64,000 nucleotides of DNA from Holothuria scabra (Eukaryota > Echinodermata > Holothuroidea > Aspidochirotida > Holothuriidae). Each line of letters opens with the position of its first letter. Position 1 is the first letter of the stretch. The stretch lies in the NCBI GenBank assembly GCA_037179385.1, contig CM074194.1, positions 682,001 through 746,000 of the forward strand, written 5' to 3'. A program made the position numbers and the translations under genes. Shown in pieces: positions 22,422 to 34,401 of this stretch. The notes below the pieces were generated by a model. The model ran no database searches. It saw only the letters and a program-made list of their open reading frames with translations, and had not been told where the DNA came from.

Positions 22422-23465
22422 AGAGTGACAAGACATGCCTTCATTGAACATTGCAAACACATTCTGTCACATTCTGTAATCCTAACATTAGTAGTTTTAT
22501 GTGAATTTTTTTTTTTACACCAAGGTCACATTCTTAAAATCCCAATGGGTAATTTTCCATTTCAGAATAGGATTGGATAAAATAATTTCTTTAACTTTCT
22601 AAGGGGCTATTAATAGTGACAGAATTTTTGGCATCATAATGGAACAGATTGTCTAAGATAGGTATGACTTGAATGACCTGAGGCATCAATCACAAATGGA
22701 GAAAGTTAAAAAAGAGCTTTGACTGATCAGGTGACAGTTCAGGAAGGTCATAATCTGGCCTAGAACTGAAAAAAGTGCATTTAGCAAAAAAGTTTTGAAC
22801 ACTGTGAAAGACATATTTAAACATTAGTCCTTTTTGGGAAAATTTCAGCCTGAAACTGACTTAAACTTTTATCAAAGTAGCAAGTGATTTTTTTATCAAG
22901 TAGGCCTACAAGCTTACTTCAAATTGCTATTTATGCCCCTAAGTAAAAACACACCACCTACTAACATGATGTTTAGACTCTGTCCTGCCACTCACCCATA
23001 ACCTAATATTTTACTCCCCCCCTGAACTAACCCTTATTTAACCCTCAATCCCTAATCTTAGCATTGAACCCCCCTGTAGGTTAGGTCATGTTAGATGGAA
23101 TTTTATGGCCCAATTGTACAAGATTGTAAATTGCACCTACACTAAACTGGCTTGGCCAAGTATGCAGTAGCATAGCCAGGGGGTCCATTGGGCCATGAAA
23201 TCCCCCCCCCTCCCATTGATACCACTTTTTAGCTTCTAACAAAACAGAAAATATTTTGAGTACAAATTTTACTTCAAAAGGGAGCCAAAAGGGGGGCACC
23301 TCTCAGCTTAGATCTCTCCTGGAGGGCAATCATCAAAAATACTGCATGGCCTGGCTTGTAACCAAGTGTAAAATATTTTAAAATGGCTTTTAACAATGTG
23401 CAAAATATTTTAACACAAATACGGTTTGCTTCAAAATGTAGCAATTGTGCACATGTGGAGAGTCC
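22422..23465. other. No gene seen; fragment of a CAGTRGCRTAGCC-type repeat at 23.17 kb
   Basis: CAGTAGCATAGCCAGG at 23165-23180 resembles CAGTGGCGTAGCC at 46066-46078, a terminal-like word of a hAT-type element (inference). Otherwise no signal. Confidence 0.4.
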
Positions 23466-23595
23466 AGATTGTTATCATTATCATTTTCATTATGATTGTT
23501 ATTGTTGTTGGTGTTGTGATTGTTATGGTTATCGTTATCATTATCGTTATCATTATCATTATCCTTATTGTTATCATAATCGTTATTCGCATGGA
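23466..23595. repeat. Degenerate (TTATCA/TTATCG)n microsatellite
   Basis: Runs of TTATCATTATCG-type hexamers, with TTGTTATTG variants at the left. The overlapping HYHYHY- and VIVIII-rich frames are products of the repeat. Confidence 0.85.
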
Positions 23596-23598
23596 CTA

Positions 23599-23860
23599 TA
23601 CCTTAGGGTGACACCTCGTGCAAAAAAAGAAACATTACATTGGCAGTTGGATTTATTGTCGACATATAACTGTCGTTTTAAAGTTTAGGTACCATTAAGA
23701 AGAATAATTCTATTGTTGGAAATAGGCTTAAATTATTCGTTATGGTCTAAAAGGTATCCCTACCTAATTTCTTTTGGTGGGGTTACGGGTAGGGTTAGGG
23801 TTAGGCGTACAAAATATGAATTTTTAATGTGTAAGTCAATGCAACTGTCACCCTAAGGTA
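23599..23860. mobile_element. 262-bp inverted-repeat element with internal telomere-like repeats
   Basis: TACCTTAGGGTGACA at the left is inverted at the right (TGTCACCCTAAGGTA). TA flanks both CCTTAGGG ends, compatible with a TA target duplication. Inside, at about 23785-23808, is GGGTAGGGTTAGGGTTAGG, about three TTAGGG units. Confidence 0.7.
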
Positions 23861-24359
23861 CAATCCACCATAATTATTATCATTATTAATACCAGAAAGC
23901 CAAAAGGCTTAGTGATTCCTTGCCACTGAAATTTAATTCAAATTCATGACGCTAGAAATGAATAGCAAGTTTTAGCCATCTCTAGGTGACCACTCTTAAT
24001 CCAGAATCTATCAGAGAACTTCCTGTTCAGGTGTCTTGAGATCAATAAAATTAAAGGGGTTTGAACCGTTTTAAAGACTGATTGATCAATGGAGCAAGTT
24101 TGGTTGTGAAAGGTATTAACTGATGCAATTATAGAGATAAGCTTCACCCGGGAAAAAGCCTTTTTCTTGGGTAATATTGGCTAAAATGTCCTATTGAATT
24201 CTAGCAGCATGTGACAGTGCTCTGTAATGTTTTTCAAAGTAACAGTGCTCCGTAATGAATCCACAAAGTATACATGCATGGCATCAACACTTCCTACAAG
24301 AACTGCTGTTCTGCTCATGACATCACATCCACATGTGTGAAATTTTGCAGTATCCAAGA
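23861..24359. other. No gene seen
   Basis: AT-rich DNA leading into the second tandem array. No coding or RNA signal. Confidence 0.4.
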
Positions 24360-25315
24360 CTCCAACCATGGGAAATTTGTGCAAATATGATATTGAGACT
24401 TTGACCCCTTGTGAACCAAAGTGACATTTGACGTCCACCAAAAACTATAGGGATCATTTATTCACCATGCATCCTCTACATGTTAAGTATGAGGACCCTA
24501 CAAGTTACCTTTCTTGTAGTGCTATGCAAGCAAGTTTGTCAGACTTTGACACTGTGACCCCAAATGACCTGCGACCTTCATGAAAATCAGTTGGGATCAC
24601 CATCTCAATACGGCCAACCCACACACACTAAAGATGGGCTTAGTCACTTGCATTTTTCTTGGATACCATGATTACTAGGTTTTGATGTCTTTGACCTCCC
24701 ATGACCTCAAATGACCTTTGACCTCCAAGAAAATCAATACAGAACATCGAACTTATACAACCTGACCCACTCACCCAAAAATTAGCAAAGTCACTTGCAC
24801 CTTTCTTGAAACATTGTGTTTAAAAGGTTTTGACCTTTTGACCTATCATGACCCCAAATGACCTTTGACCTCCACCAAAAACAATAGGGATAATCTACTC
24901 AATATGGCCAACCCACACACCAAATATGAGATTGGTCCCACTTACCTTTCACACACCAAATATGAGATTGGTCCCACTTACCTTTCTTGAGATACCGTGT
25001 TTACAAACAGTTTCTATAAACCAATTTACCATTTGACCTCTTGTGACCCCAAATGACCTTTGATCTCCACAAAAATCGATAGGGATCATATACTCAATAT
25101 GACCAACCCACAAACCAAATATGAGAACAGTCACATGTACCGTTCTTGAGATATAGTGTTTACAAGGTTTTGACCTTTTGACCTCTCATAACCCCAAATG
25201 ACCTTTGACCTCCACCAAAAGCAATAAAGATCATCTGCTAAATATGGCCAACCCACACACCAAATATGAGATCATTCACACTTACCCTTCTTGAGATATT
25301 GTGTTTAAAATCAAA
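24360..25315. repeat. Second half-site tandem array, about 6.5 units of about 147 bp
   Basis: Core TGACCTTTGACCT or a diverged form occurs at about 24424, 24565, 24712, 24859, 25053 and 25199. It is exact at 24712, 24859 and 25199. Spacing is 141-147 bp except for one 194-bp unit, which contains a 36-bp tandem duplication (24915-24950 and 24951-24986). Units share the order CTTGAGATA, GTGTTTACAAGGTTTTGACC, core, CCACCAAAA, CAATA, GATCAT, GGCCAACCCACACACCAAAT. The array is clearly related to, but diverged from, the one at 5656-6993. Confidence 0.9.
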
Positions 25316-25408
25316 AGCGTCACATACACACACATACACACACACATACATACACACACACACACAACAACACCACCCCATAGATTCCTTTTGCTGATGC
25401 AAGGAATC
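25316..25408. repeat. (CA)n tract and hairpin ending the second array
   Basis: CAAAAGCGTCACA leads into an imperfect (CA)n/(TACA)n tract to about 25370. A hairpin follows: GATTCCTT (25383-25390) with AAGGAATC (25401-25408). Confidence 0.75.
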
Positions 25409-25779
25409 ATTAAGACTGAACCCAAGAAGATAGAATTTAAAAAAAAAAGTCAAAGAAGATGGGATGGACCTCTCTCCCAGGATGGCAATCACTCAACATA
25501 CTGCATGCCATCCACCCCCCCCCCCCCAACCTATGCTGTGGGAAACCTTTGCTATGTCTTTGTAGAGTTAGATCAAGGAGCTGTCAATCAAACCCACCAA
25601 AGTTTACAACCTTGGATGTCCTCAGCTTTAGAAAGCTAATCACAAAAGAGCCTTGTTCTAATCTTAGAGAAGTCTGAAGCAGATTTATACATTAAAAAAG
25701 CCTTTACATTCATGGAGAATTATGCAAAAACCTTTGACAGTTGCACCTTTGTGTCCTGTGTGATGTGTATCAGATTACC
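25409..25779. other. No gene seen
   Basis: Includes a C-run at about 25517-25528. Overlapping frames at 25301-25677 arise from the microsatellite and the C-run. Confidence 0.4.
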
Positions 25780-26049
25780 TTAAAGGGCAAGAGCAGTCAT
25801 CCCAACCTGAAGAAGTGTGGTACACTCTCCTGTTTCTTGACTGGCCCTACAGAGTCATGTGACAGTATTTTTTTTTTCTTTTCAAATGTGAAATTTGCTA
25901 CCTTGGAGTCACTGCTTGGTTTATGTTGATCATGCAATTTTGAAGTCCTAAAATATTATGAAAGAAATTTTGAAGGAAATTAGAAGAAAATTGTGAGATA
26001 ATAGCTGTTGCTTCAAAGTAAGTTTTGGACGACTGCTCTTGTACTTTAA
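25780..26049 (+). mobile_element. MITE-like family 1, complete copy c (270 bp)
   Basis: Left end TTAAAGGGCAAGAGCAGTCA. The right end complemented is TTAAAGTACAAGAGCAGTCG, giving terminal inverted repeats of about 20 bp with TTAA at both edges. Confidence 0.85.
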
Positions 26050-28334
26050 AAACTGATCGTCTCTTGATATGATCTAGCTAAAACAAAAACCAAAAATATC
26101 CATCAGATAAGCATATCTGATCTTCCTCCTTCCAGCAAGACTGTTTATTTATAAAATGTCATTCTTAATTGCTACTTATGGCAATGACTAGTATTTTCCA
26201 GTCTGGACAAGAAGAATATTTCCTCCAGGATGCAAAGAATGACGTCATTATGATCCTTGCAAGAATTAAAACCAGAGGAAAAGGTAATGTGGGCCTCCAT
26301 GAATATTGCCGGCAATATTTATTTTTATTTTCTAGTCAGTTTTCGTCAGTAATAATGCATCCAGTAGAACATATCAATTTTAACACCTTTAAGGTAAATT
26401 ATGTCACCTGGATCTTCTTACAACAAAAGATACCAAATTCTCTGAAAGGCGGAGAAGGGATTATTCTGCCAATAAAGGAAACAACCCACACTGTGCATTA
26501 ATACAAATAAGAAGATGGGGCCATGACACAGCTAGTATGAAATTTTGCTGTATGTGTAATAGTCTAACCTGTGTACCTCCAAAAACGTCTGACAGATATA
26601 CTACTCTGGAAAGAAGTACAGTACAACTTGAAGCAGGGATTCGGCCAGAAACTCAAAAAGTTGGGGGGAGGTTTATTACTAATGAATCCAAAGTCCAAAC
26701 TGATGCTGCTTTTGGCCAAAGTTACAGGTGGGTGCGGGGGGGGGGGGAGCAAAAGCTTGCTTCAAGGCAACAATAACATGCAGTCGGAAGGGTTTTAACA
26801 GGGTAATTATTTGTTCAAAGTAAAAAATGAGACGTAGGTTAGATACGCTGAGAATTCTTTCGAGGAATCTCTGACGTTAACATAAGGACTAAATTTTCAG
26901 GTCCTTTCCTACCTTACGGAGGAAACTTAAAAGTATAAAATTCACGTAATGAACCTTTCAAACTGGCACACTTTGGTATAAGTTTGACAGCAAACCCAAC
27001 TGAGGCCTTCGCGCCTTTCAAGTTGACCAATCAGGAGCCAGAATCCGAGGTATTCTCTTTCACGTCCAGATTACACTATCCAAGGACTTCGTTTTGGTAC
27101 TTCGATATCAGTTTGGGATGGAGAATCTCAAAGTAGAACTCCCATCCTCTCCAGTCTTCAAAGACAAAACTGATAAGAAACCATCCCCCAAAAGGCTGAA
27201 AAAGTCCAAGGGAAGAACCAAAGGTTAAAAAATACCACTGGAAAGCTTCAATTATTGGTTTCAATCCCGATGTTCCCGCCTAAAATAAAGGCAACCTTAT
27301 GGTGTGTAAACATCTGTCAAACCTCTTGCCTAAAAGGAAATATAAGACTATACGTAGTCATAAATCGCCCACAACCTTTTCAATGGCAAAAGGACCCCCC
27401 CAAATACATCAAGAAATAACTTCTTAGATGGAACAAAGATTTATAACCCGGGCTATCAATATGAAGGCCCAAATTAGTAAGGTTCATATTAATGTAATGC
27501 CTTAGAAGAGAACAGTCGCTCCTAGCGCTATGCCAATTACGCATGCAAAAGCTTCTTGAGAACGACACTTAACCCTCACTTAAACTATGAAAGTAAACGG
27601 GTATTTTGAGAACGACACTCTGAACCCCCTACAAATAATGTTAAGGGAATTAGGCAGAGTAGTCTGGAAAAAAATATTATACCTCGTTAAAAAGGGTTCT
27701 CACCTAAACCTACTTAGTTGAAAAGGGATTGCAAGGTGCTATTGCTAAGATCCCTTTAACGCAATAGGTAACAAGGCGACCCTGCCGGGAATTGTCACAG
27801 TCCACGGCTCTCATGCTAATTTATATTAAAATATGAACTTGCCTCAAAAACGAACAGCAATTTGTTCACTCCCACATGATATGTGTTTCCCCATGATCTT
27901 GTCACGGCTAAAACTAAGCATCAGTGATCGAGTGAAAGTTGTGCTAATTACTAAAGCAAAATCTCAATGGGCTTAATTCACAAAAAGTTATTTCGTTTGA
28001 TATTTCTATTGTCCTATCATGAGACAAAATGATTATTTACCCTAACAGATTTAATAATGGTTTACTACTGATGAAGTTGGGCCATTATTTGAGCCGAAGC
28101 AACAGAAACCGGTCTAGTCTGGTCATAACGACCAAACAAAAAATAATCAATCCCGGCAATAAATTCGCTTTGAAAAAAATGCCTCTTTAAGCCTTTCGAT
28201 GAAATCACGCTTGATGATTTCGGGCCTTTCCTTCAAATGTGCACTGAAGGTTCGTCGACTACCCATGTGACGTCAGATAGCGCACCGCCTACCCTTACTT
28301 GACTATAGTAAAATAGATGCAAAGGTGTCCTCTT
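26050..28334. other. No gene recognised; contains a hammerhead-like motif near 28.06 kb
   Basis: The word GAGAACGACACT is repeated at about 27555 and 27608. G- and C-runs occur near 26735. No frame has a recognisable domain, including 26169-26501 and 27076-27264. Confidence 0.4.
28064..28118 (+). ncRNA. Hammerhead-ribozyme-like motif (candidate)
   Basis: The order of conserved cores is CTGATGA (28068-28074), GAAA (28105-28108) and GGTC (28111-28114). Stem I would be ACTA (28064-28067) with TAGT (28115-28118). Stem II would be GTTG with CAAC, then GGC with GCC. Stem III is the self-complementary ACCGGT. Very short stem III with a palindrome is known in hammerheads of Penelope-like retroelements. 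Against it, the first stem II pair would be A with A, and a GAAG bulge interrupts the stem. No retroelement coding region is visible nearby. Confidence 0.3.
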
Positions 28335-29632
28335 CTGAAATAAGGAATCAAGAATGGGGGGATTTTACCCTCCTCATCTGGTCCCCTTTTCATATTTGAA
28401 AGAGAAACCAAATCTACACACTGTGGTGAAACTTTTATCAGATTTGACATTTATTCCTTGAGATATCAGTAAATGAAGTTACTTGATTTCTGTTTCAAAG
28501 TGAACTTGAGGGCAGAAGAGGTTATATCACTAACACATTGACAAGAAATGCTTTGTTTCCCTTTCCTTTTTACAGGCTGTTGTGAAGACCTTCCTCCCTG
28601 ATCTCTCTGTGTTGAATGCAAAGTTTGTTAAGGTCTCATGACACTTATGCAATCACATTCTGGTAATATGGGATTGCTGAGAAGAAAATTGGATGTAAGT
28701 TTTAATGAGAAACAAAAGACTGTCCACTAATGTGAGGATATGAAGGCTGCGTGTTCACATCACGTCGGTTTCACCAATTTGTGGGATTAATTGATGATAA
28801 GTATCTTAATTACTCGAGACTAACCCCACAAGAGTCGCCACACTTCATCTCGGCGCTGAAGTCGAGCGGGATACCGGCCAGTTGGTCGGAAAGGCTTTGT
28901 CTGCTTGTTGGGTACCTTTCCGTTTAGTTAATTCTCTCTATAAACTTCTACTACATTAAAATACACTACTACGCCATTGTGCCTATCTGGCGCATGCATG
29001 TGCAACTATAAATAAAACATACTACGCAACATATACTGTACAAGCTATAACTAACAAAGCTTAAATCTTAATATGACTACGCCGCTAGGCCTGAGTTTGC
29101 TGGGTTTTTGGCCTGAGTGGCTGTAATACTACAGCCGCCAAAAACCAATAACCAACTTGCAGACCATTTAAATATATACACCAAATATTAAATACCGACG
29201 ATTTCTGCAGCGACTGCGATGTAAAAAGTAAAGGTTTCTCCCAAGAGACAGCCTGGTCTTTCTCCTGCTAGTAGAAACAGCAAGTGTGCCTCGTTAACTC
29301 TAAATGCACATGCAAGCACAGTACACTAAGACTATATACAGGTGCACATACCAAGACTTTGCATAACAAATACTACTTAAGATTCCGCTGCGAGTGGCGG
29401 TGTATTTACAGCTAATATGTACAGCAGGTAAGCTTACTGAAACTTTCCTGAAATGAAATAGCGCCACTACAATATCATATGTGCTTGCTTCAGATTCACT
29501 TTTTGTTGAAAATGTGTCAACCTCTATTTGCTCATATCTTGAGAACCAAACATTACATTTCAATGCAAATTTTACCAAAGTGCTTAAAATAAATCCCCTC
29601 TTACAAATTTGTTGTAACCTTCATCCTTTCTT
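28335..29632 (+). mobile_element. MITE-like family 4, copy split by an insertion
   Basis: Family 4 landmarks run from about 28385 to 28742 (TCCTTGAGATATCAGTAA, TGCAATCACATTCTGGTA) and resume at 29472 with ATATCATATGTGCTTGCTTC. The intervening 0.73 kb is foreign to the family. Outer ends are decayed. Confidence 0.75.
28743..29471. mobile_element. 0.73-kb insertion within the family 4 copy, possible solo LTR
   Basis: The inserted block starts TGAAGGCTGCG and ends CGCCACTACA, so it can be read as TG...CA, the usual ends of an LTR. It has TATA-like and AATAAA-like words near 29007-29016. It lacks a clear 4-6-bp target duplication: the flanks are GGATA and ATATC. No second copy is present in the window. 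The LTR reading is therefore tentative; the insertion itself is well supported by interruption of the host repeat. Confidence 0.4.
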
Positions 29633-32150
29633 ACAATGGAAGATACTGGCCCTGGTAAGAAGATACTGTACATTTCACATTGATGTACAGTTTTAAAGTT
29701 TGAAATGCAATTACAAAGTATGATTTTCTTCCTCTACATCTGTGAATCTGATCTTGAAAGTGTTTTTATTGATGAAATAAATGTGATAAAAGTACCATGG
29801 CTTTCAAAGGTATATGTACTAGCTCTTTTAAAAATGTTAATGTATTACACTTACTGTATTTCTCATAGGGTAAAGGAACTGGCATACAAACTTTACAAAC
29901 TTTCAGACATATTTACATCATTAACAAACAATTCTCTCAAAATATATTTACCACCATGAGAAGAATTTCCTTCTCTTAAAAAAAATGAAGTGACACTTTA
30001 CCTCCAGAATTTGTTTCACGTAGGGAGCAAATACCTTCAGTTATCTTGCATGATGGGAGGTTACCCATGGAGCTGTTGGAGGCCTGGCAAGTTACAGGTT
30101 GTGGTTGTGCAGTACAGGTGGGGTAGTGAGACAACCACCAGCTTCTGAAACATTTAAACATAGACAACAGTTGTAATGAAATGATAGATGTAGGAATTCC
30201 AATAATTAGATGGTCAGACTTTGTTGCTATTTTGGTTTGGCAGTGTATGTGATGTACTGACACACAATGAGTTACTTTCACATTGATGGTTCCACCTTGA
30301 TAAAGCTTTACAGATGTTTCAACTGTCTACAGATGGAGGTATCATCTAGAGATGGATTGGCTACCATGATGAAACTTTCCTTTTGTTACATCCTCCTTCT
30401 ATGCCTGGTTACCTCTTATCCCTTCAGGAAGGAAATGAAGCTCACTCTATACATACTTCATACAGTCAGGATTCACTTCTGGTTAATTGATTGACAGTAT
30501 AAACAAATTACATTAAAATATACACAAAACGTTAACATTTGAGGTTAGCTTACAGGCCAGTGAAGCATGTGCTAATTGCTTTTCACCCACTGAGAACACA
30601 ATGAAAGCATAAATCATCTCAGGACTGAGCTCATGTAACAAACTCAGAAACCAGTTACACCCCACACACAGCCTTTGGTCTACTGGGGTGTCTACTGTAT
30701 GTTGCTTTCGAGAAGAAAGAACATCTGGGTGGGCATGGCTTGTATGCAGCTCCAAATAAAACTCAAATGAAATAGCTGTCAATATCAGAATTAGAGATTT
30801 CGTCCCCTTGAATGAAAGACAAAATTGCCTTCGCCTGCTTTAGGGATTATATCTCCAGATGTCACACTTTTGCAGTTAACTCACCTGCAGTGGACAACAA
30901 GTGGCTCGAAGCATAATGTCATAATTTTCGCAGTTATAGAAAATTATTTGCTACAACTGAACTTCATGGATAAGTTGACGTTAAAACGAATTTTAAACCA
31001 GAAAAATCGGTCCAGGTTTGGTGGAATTACAGAAATTTTTTAGCATGAAACCTGTAACAGAACAATGGTCAGTTCTTATCTTTCGTTCAGGGTAAATATT
31101 TGCACAGACTAAGCAAACAATCTCTTGTGGTTAAATGATGTCAAAAAATCGGCCAGTTCATTCCCTGGTCAGTCAGTTCGTTCCACCGTTCTTCAAGAGG
31201 ACAGATTTTCTCATGAGCTCCCTGCTCAAATCCCAGGTGATAAGCACTTTATCATAAATACCTGAATATCTTGTAGGGGATATTTGCAGCAAAATAATTC
31301 AAACAATTTAGGGTTGTCAATTTCCGATCAATGAGTTAATCATTTAATCACACAATTCTTCAATTAATGAACAATTAATCCAAAAAGTGTTTCCATACAG
31401 GATTTCTCCAAAATTCTGCAAGTGTTCCTTGCAACATCTAGCATCCTAACGCAAATAAAGCCCTTAGATTTAACTAAATGCAAATTCTGAAAAACTTTAT
31501 GCACAGAAGTATGTATTTAAAATTCATTGATAGTTTATATACTGTAGGTCTGTTTGGAACAATCTTGTTTTGAAACATTTGTGCAGAACACTTACACTTA
31601 TCAAACTAGTAACAGACAACCATCATTTAAGGTAGAACTGGAAGTAAACAAGTTAGGCCTCTCCAGCTTCTCTAAGTTGCTCTGCATTAGTATAAGTCTT
31701 TACAAACGGTAACATAATGGGCTTTGGTCCATCTGCTAATTGCAGCAATTGTCTACATAACTCTCTCCTCTTGGACCCAGACAATTTTCCTACCGATCGC
31801 AACCACAACCTTGCACAAATATACCACAATGATGTGTTTCAATCTCCCTCCATTCCTTTCATTACATGAAATAACCCTTACTTAAACTGCCTACCATTAA
31901 ACAGTCTAAAACCTGACTTTTGGGTTGTAACGTAAGTTGGGTTTTAATTGATGTTAAAACCCAAATATTTTTAGCCAATGCTTAATGGGTTTCATTATAT
32001 TTTTTATTAATTTCAGGTTTGGAGTGGTTATAAATAGTAGGTGCAAACATCATGTAAAAACCCGACTTAACTGCACAAAAGTCGGTTTTAGACTGTTAAG
32101 TTGTAAGCAGTTTTTGTAAGGGCTTTTTCACTTAATGTTCTTTAAACTCT
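29633..32150. other. No gene seen
   Basis: Short frames at 29705-29959, 29976-30281 and 30513-30782 have no recognisable domain, and no repeat family was identified. Confidence 0.35.
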
Positions 32151-32310
32151 TCTTAAAAATGTCTATAATATACCTCTGATGACCTGACATGACCTCTGAG
32201 CTCCACCAAAAACAACATTTCAAATTTTTCCTCTCATTGCATTCTGTACTTTCATTTCTGGTGATCTCAAATGATCTTTGAACTTCATCATTAAAGATAG
32301 GCTTCTTCCT
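32151..32310. repeat. Isolated decayed half-site repeat units
   Basis: TGACCT, GACA, TGACCT, C, TGAGCT at about 32179, followed by CCACCAAAAACAA as in the arrays. A second, more diverged set, TGATCT, CAAA, TGATCT, T, TGAACT, follows near 32261-32283. Confidence 0.6.
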
Positions 32311-32371
32311 CTTAGGGCAACAATTAGAGTTCCCTGTAAAAGAATTGTCCATAGTCAAATTCATGTTTGAT

Positions 32372-32580
32372 ATTGTAAAGAGGAACATGTTCTATGTATT
32401 CTGGTGAAAGTGTCATTCATTTCCTATGTTTGGTTCTTGAGATATTAGTAATGGGAATTGACACATTTTCAACAAAAAGTCAACTCGAATCAGGCAGGTG
32501 TGATATCATGGATTCACTTTGTTGCCCGATGTTTTGTTTCTATTTATTTATAATTAAGCAACAATTTTACCCGACTAAAA
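32372..32580 (+). mobile_element. MITE-like family 4, internal fragment
   Basis: Shares TTCTGGTGAAAGTG, TTCTTGAGATATTAGTAA and GTGTGATATCATGG with the family but lacks both ends. Confidence 0.55.
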
Positions 32581-32670
32581 TTTGATGAGTTGATACTATA
32601 GGTGCATACTAAGCAATGGAATTTTAAAAACTTTGAAATGTACTGTACCTTAAGTAAAAAAATCCAAACA

Positions 32671-33070
32671 TAAAATGAATTCTTAAAGTCCAACTCATTT
32701 TTTCATAATGAATACATTCTTGAGCCACATATAAAATGTTGAAATTTATTCACTCAAAAGAAATTAGTCCATTGTGCAAACCATTTGTGAATTTCTTGTT
32801 GTACATGGCTCATTTTCTGTTTTGTTTCCCTTTTAAAATTAAAAATTTTTATTACCTTGTACACTCCCTGTTTGTTTGCACAGAATGTTGCACTGCCTAG
32901 GGCTTCATTTATTTCATCAAGCCATGAGAACAAGAGCGCTAGTACAACAATGGCATCACAAATTATTGCACAATGCCACATTTTAATTTGAGTGTAAAAA
33001 CTTCAACATTTTATATCTCAACTCAAGAATATGAAGATAGGAGTAAGACTGTTAGAATTCATTTTTCATG
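32671..33070. mobile_element. Foldback element of the AATGAATTC family, about 400 bp
   Basis: The left arm (32671-32765) and right arm (about 32980-33070) are reverse complements, sharing AAAATGAATTC, TTCTTGAG and AAAATGTTGAA. Single-arm relatives occur at 36684-36800 and 57352-57430. No coding sequence. Confidence 0.7.
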
Positions 33071-33610
33071 CTGTAAACTTGAATGACTTCACATATATAC
33101 TGAAGATTACTGGGACACAGCATGCACTACTCAGCACGTAGGGCTATGCTGGAGTCAATGGGCAACTAGGTATTACAGGTATTAAGGAATTTCCAAATCT
33201 TGCATGTGCAGCTGGTAGGCTAGTCCACGTGCAAATAGGTCCACCTTCTCACAACATTACTACCATAAAATGATCTTTCCAGAATTGGTAAAAGACATCC
33301 AGATTTCCTTGGAAGTCCTACTTTTACTGCAGGTTCACAACACAGTGTTATGTTGATTTTTATTAAATTGCTCAGGATGTTCCGATTTCATGTATTTCTC
33401 ACAATGATTTGCCACTTGTTCACTAATTTTCCTTCAAATTGTACCATTTTGCATCAACACACCCATCAAAACCAGCAGTATTTACAAAGGAGGGAGCAAC
33501 CTTGAGACCCCTTTCCTACAGTAGTCTGATGACCCCCGTCCTCCTTTTCAGGCCTACATAAGTATTGTGGTCATGCGTTTTCTGGACCAATAAATGTCTG
33601 CAAATAACCT
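33071..33610. other. No gene seen
   Basis: No coding, RNA or repeat signal recognised. Confidence 0.35.
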
Positions 33611-34401
33611 AGTCTAAATAAGCCCTCGAACAGAGCCGTGTGTTTGTTACATGGCCTAGGCTCATTCCTCTCACAGCACAGTCCTTGTGCAGAAAGCCTT
33701 CACAAACATATCCACTAGCCCGGGTGCCTGTGGAACATCATAGATTGTGTCCCCAAGTAACATAACATTCTAACCAATCTTCACAAAGATGATCTCTGGC
33801 ACCGCATTTACCTTTCCACAAAAGATGTTCACAAAGCTTCATCAAAGAATGGCTGCATTTTCACTGCCAATTTTGACCGCAACAGAAAGTCAACACATTA
33901 TGTTTTCGAGTTCTCGACAACTGTTCTCAGTAGAGGTCAATGGTCATGTGGGGAAATCTTGGCAAAACGGCATACTTCACCTGCGTAGCTGTCTTCCTAA
34001 TCGTGTCTTTGATTCAGTAACAATAACAAGTGAATATTATTCAGAATACCGTGTAGACTCAAGTGTTTCTGTCACCTAGCAACTGAATTTCCCTTCCCAT
34101 CATACACTTAAAGAAAATGGCTGCTACTAGTACAGGCGACAACCCCTTTTAACACTAGATATTGCCTTATATCTTGATCCAAATGATCCTTATTTGCAGT
34201 TTTTCTTGTGAGATCGCAACGAGAACGAATCTTTCATTCACTGTGTGGTATTAAAATTGAAAAAGTATCAAACTAGGTTGGTTACTTCATATTTTATGTG
34301 TCATGGCTCATTGGTATGTTGAGGGCTGTGTTGTGAGCCTGAGGAATGAGCCTAGGCCATGTACAAACACACAGTCCTGTTCGAGGGCTAAGTCTACATG
34401 A
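33611..34401. mobile_element. Foldback element, about 790 bp, with 70-80-bp inverted ends
   Basis: AGCCCTCGAACAG, TGTGTTTGTTACATGG and CCTAGGCTCATTCCTC occur in order at 33619-33676 and again, inverted, at 34340-34392. The outer and inner limits fade gradually. The 96-codon frame inside (33789-34079) has no recognised domain. Confidence 0.75.

Noticed and set aside
33789..34079. 96-codon open frame inside the foldback element
   Set aside because: No transposase or other domain recognised; the middle of a foldback element often contains chance frames.
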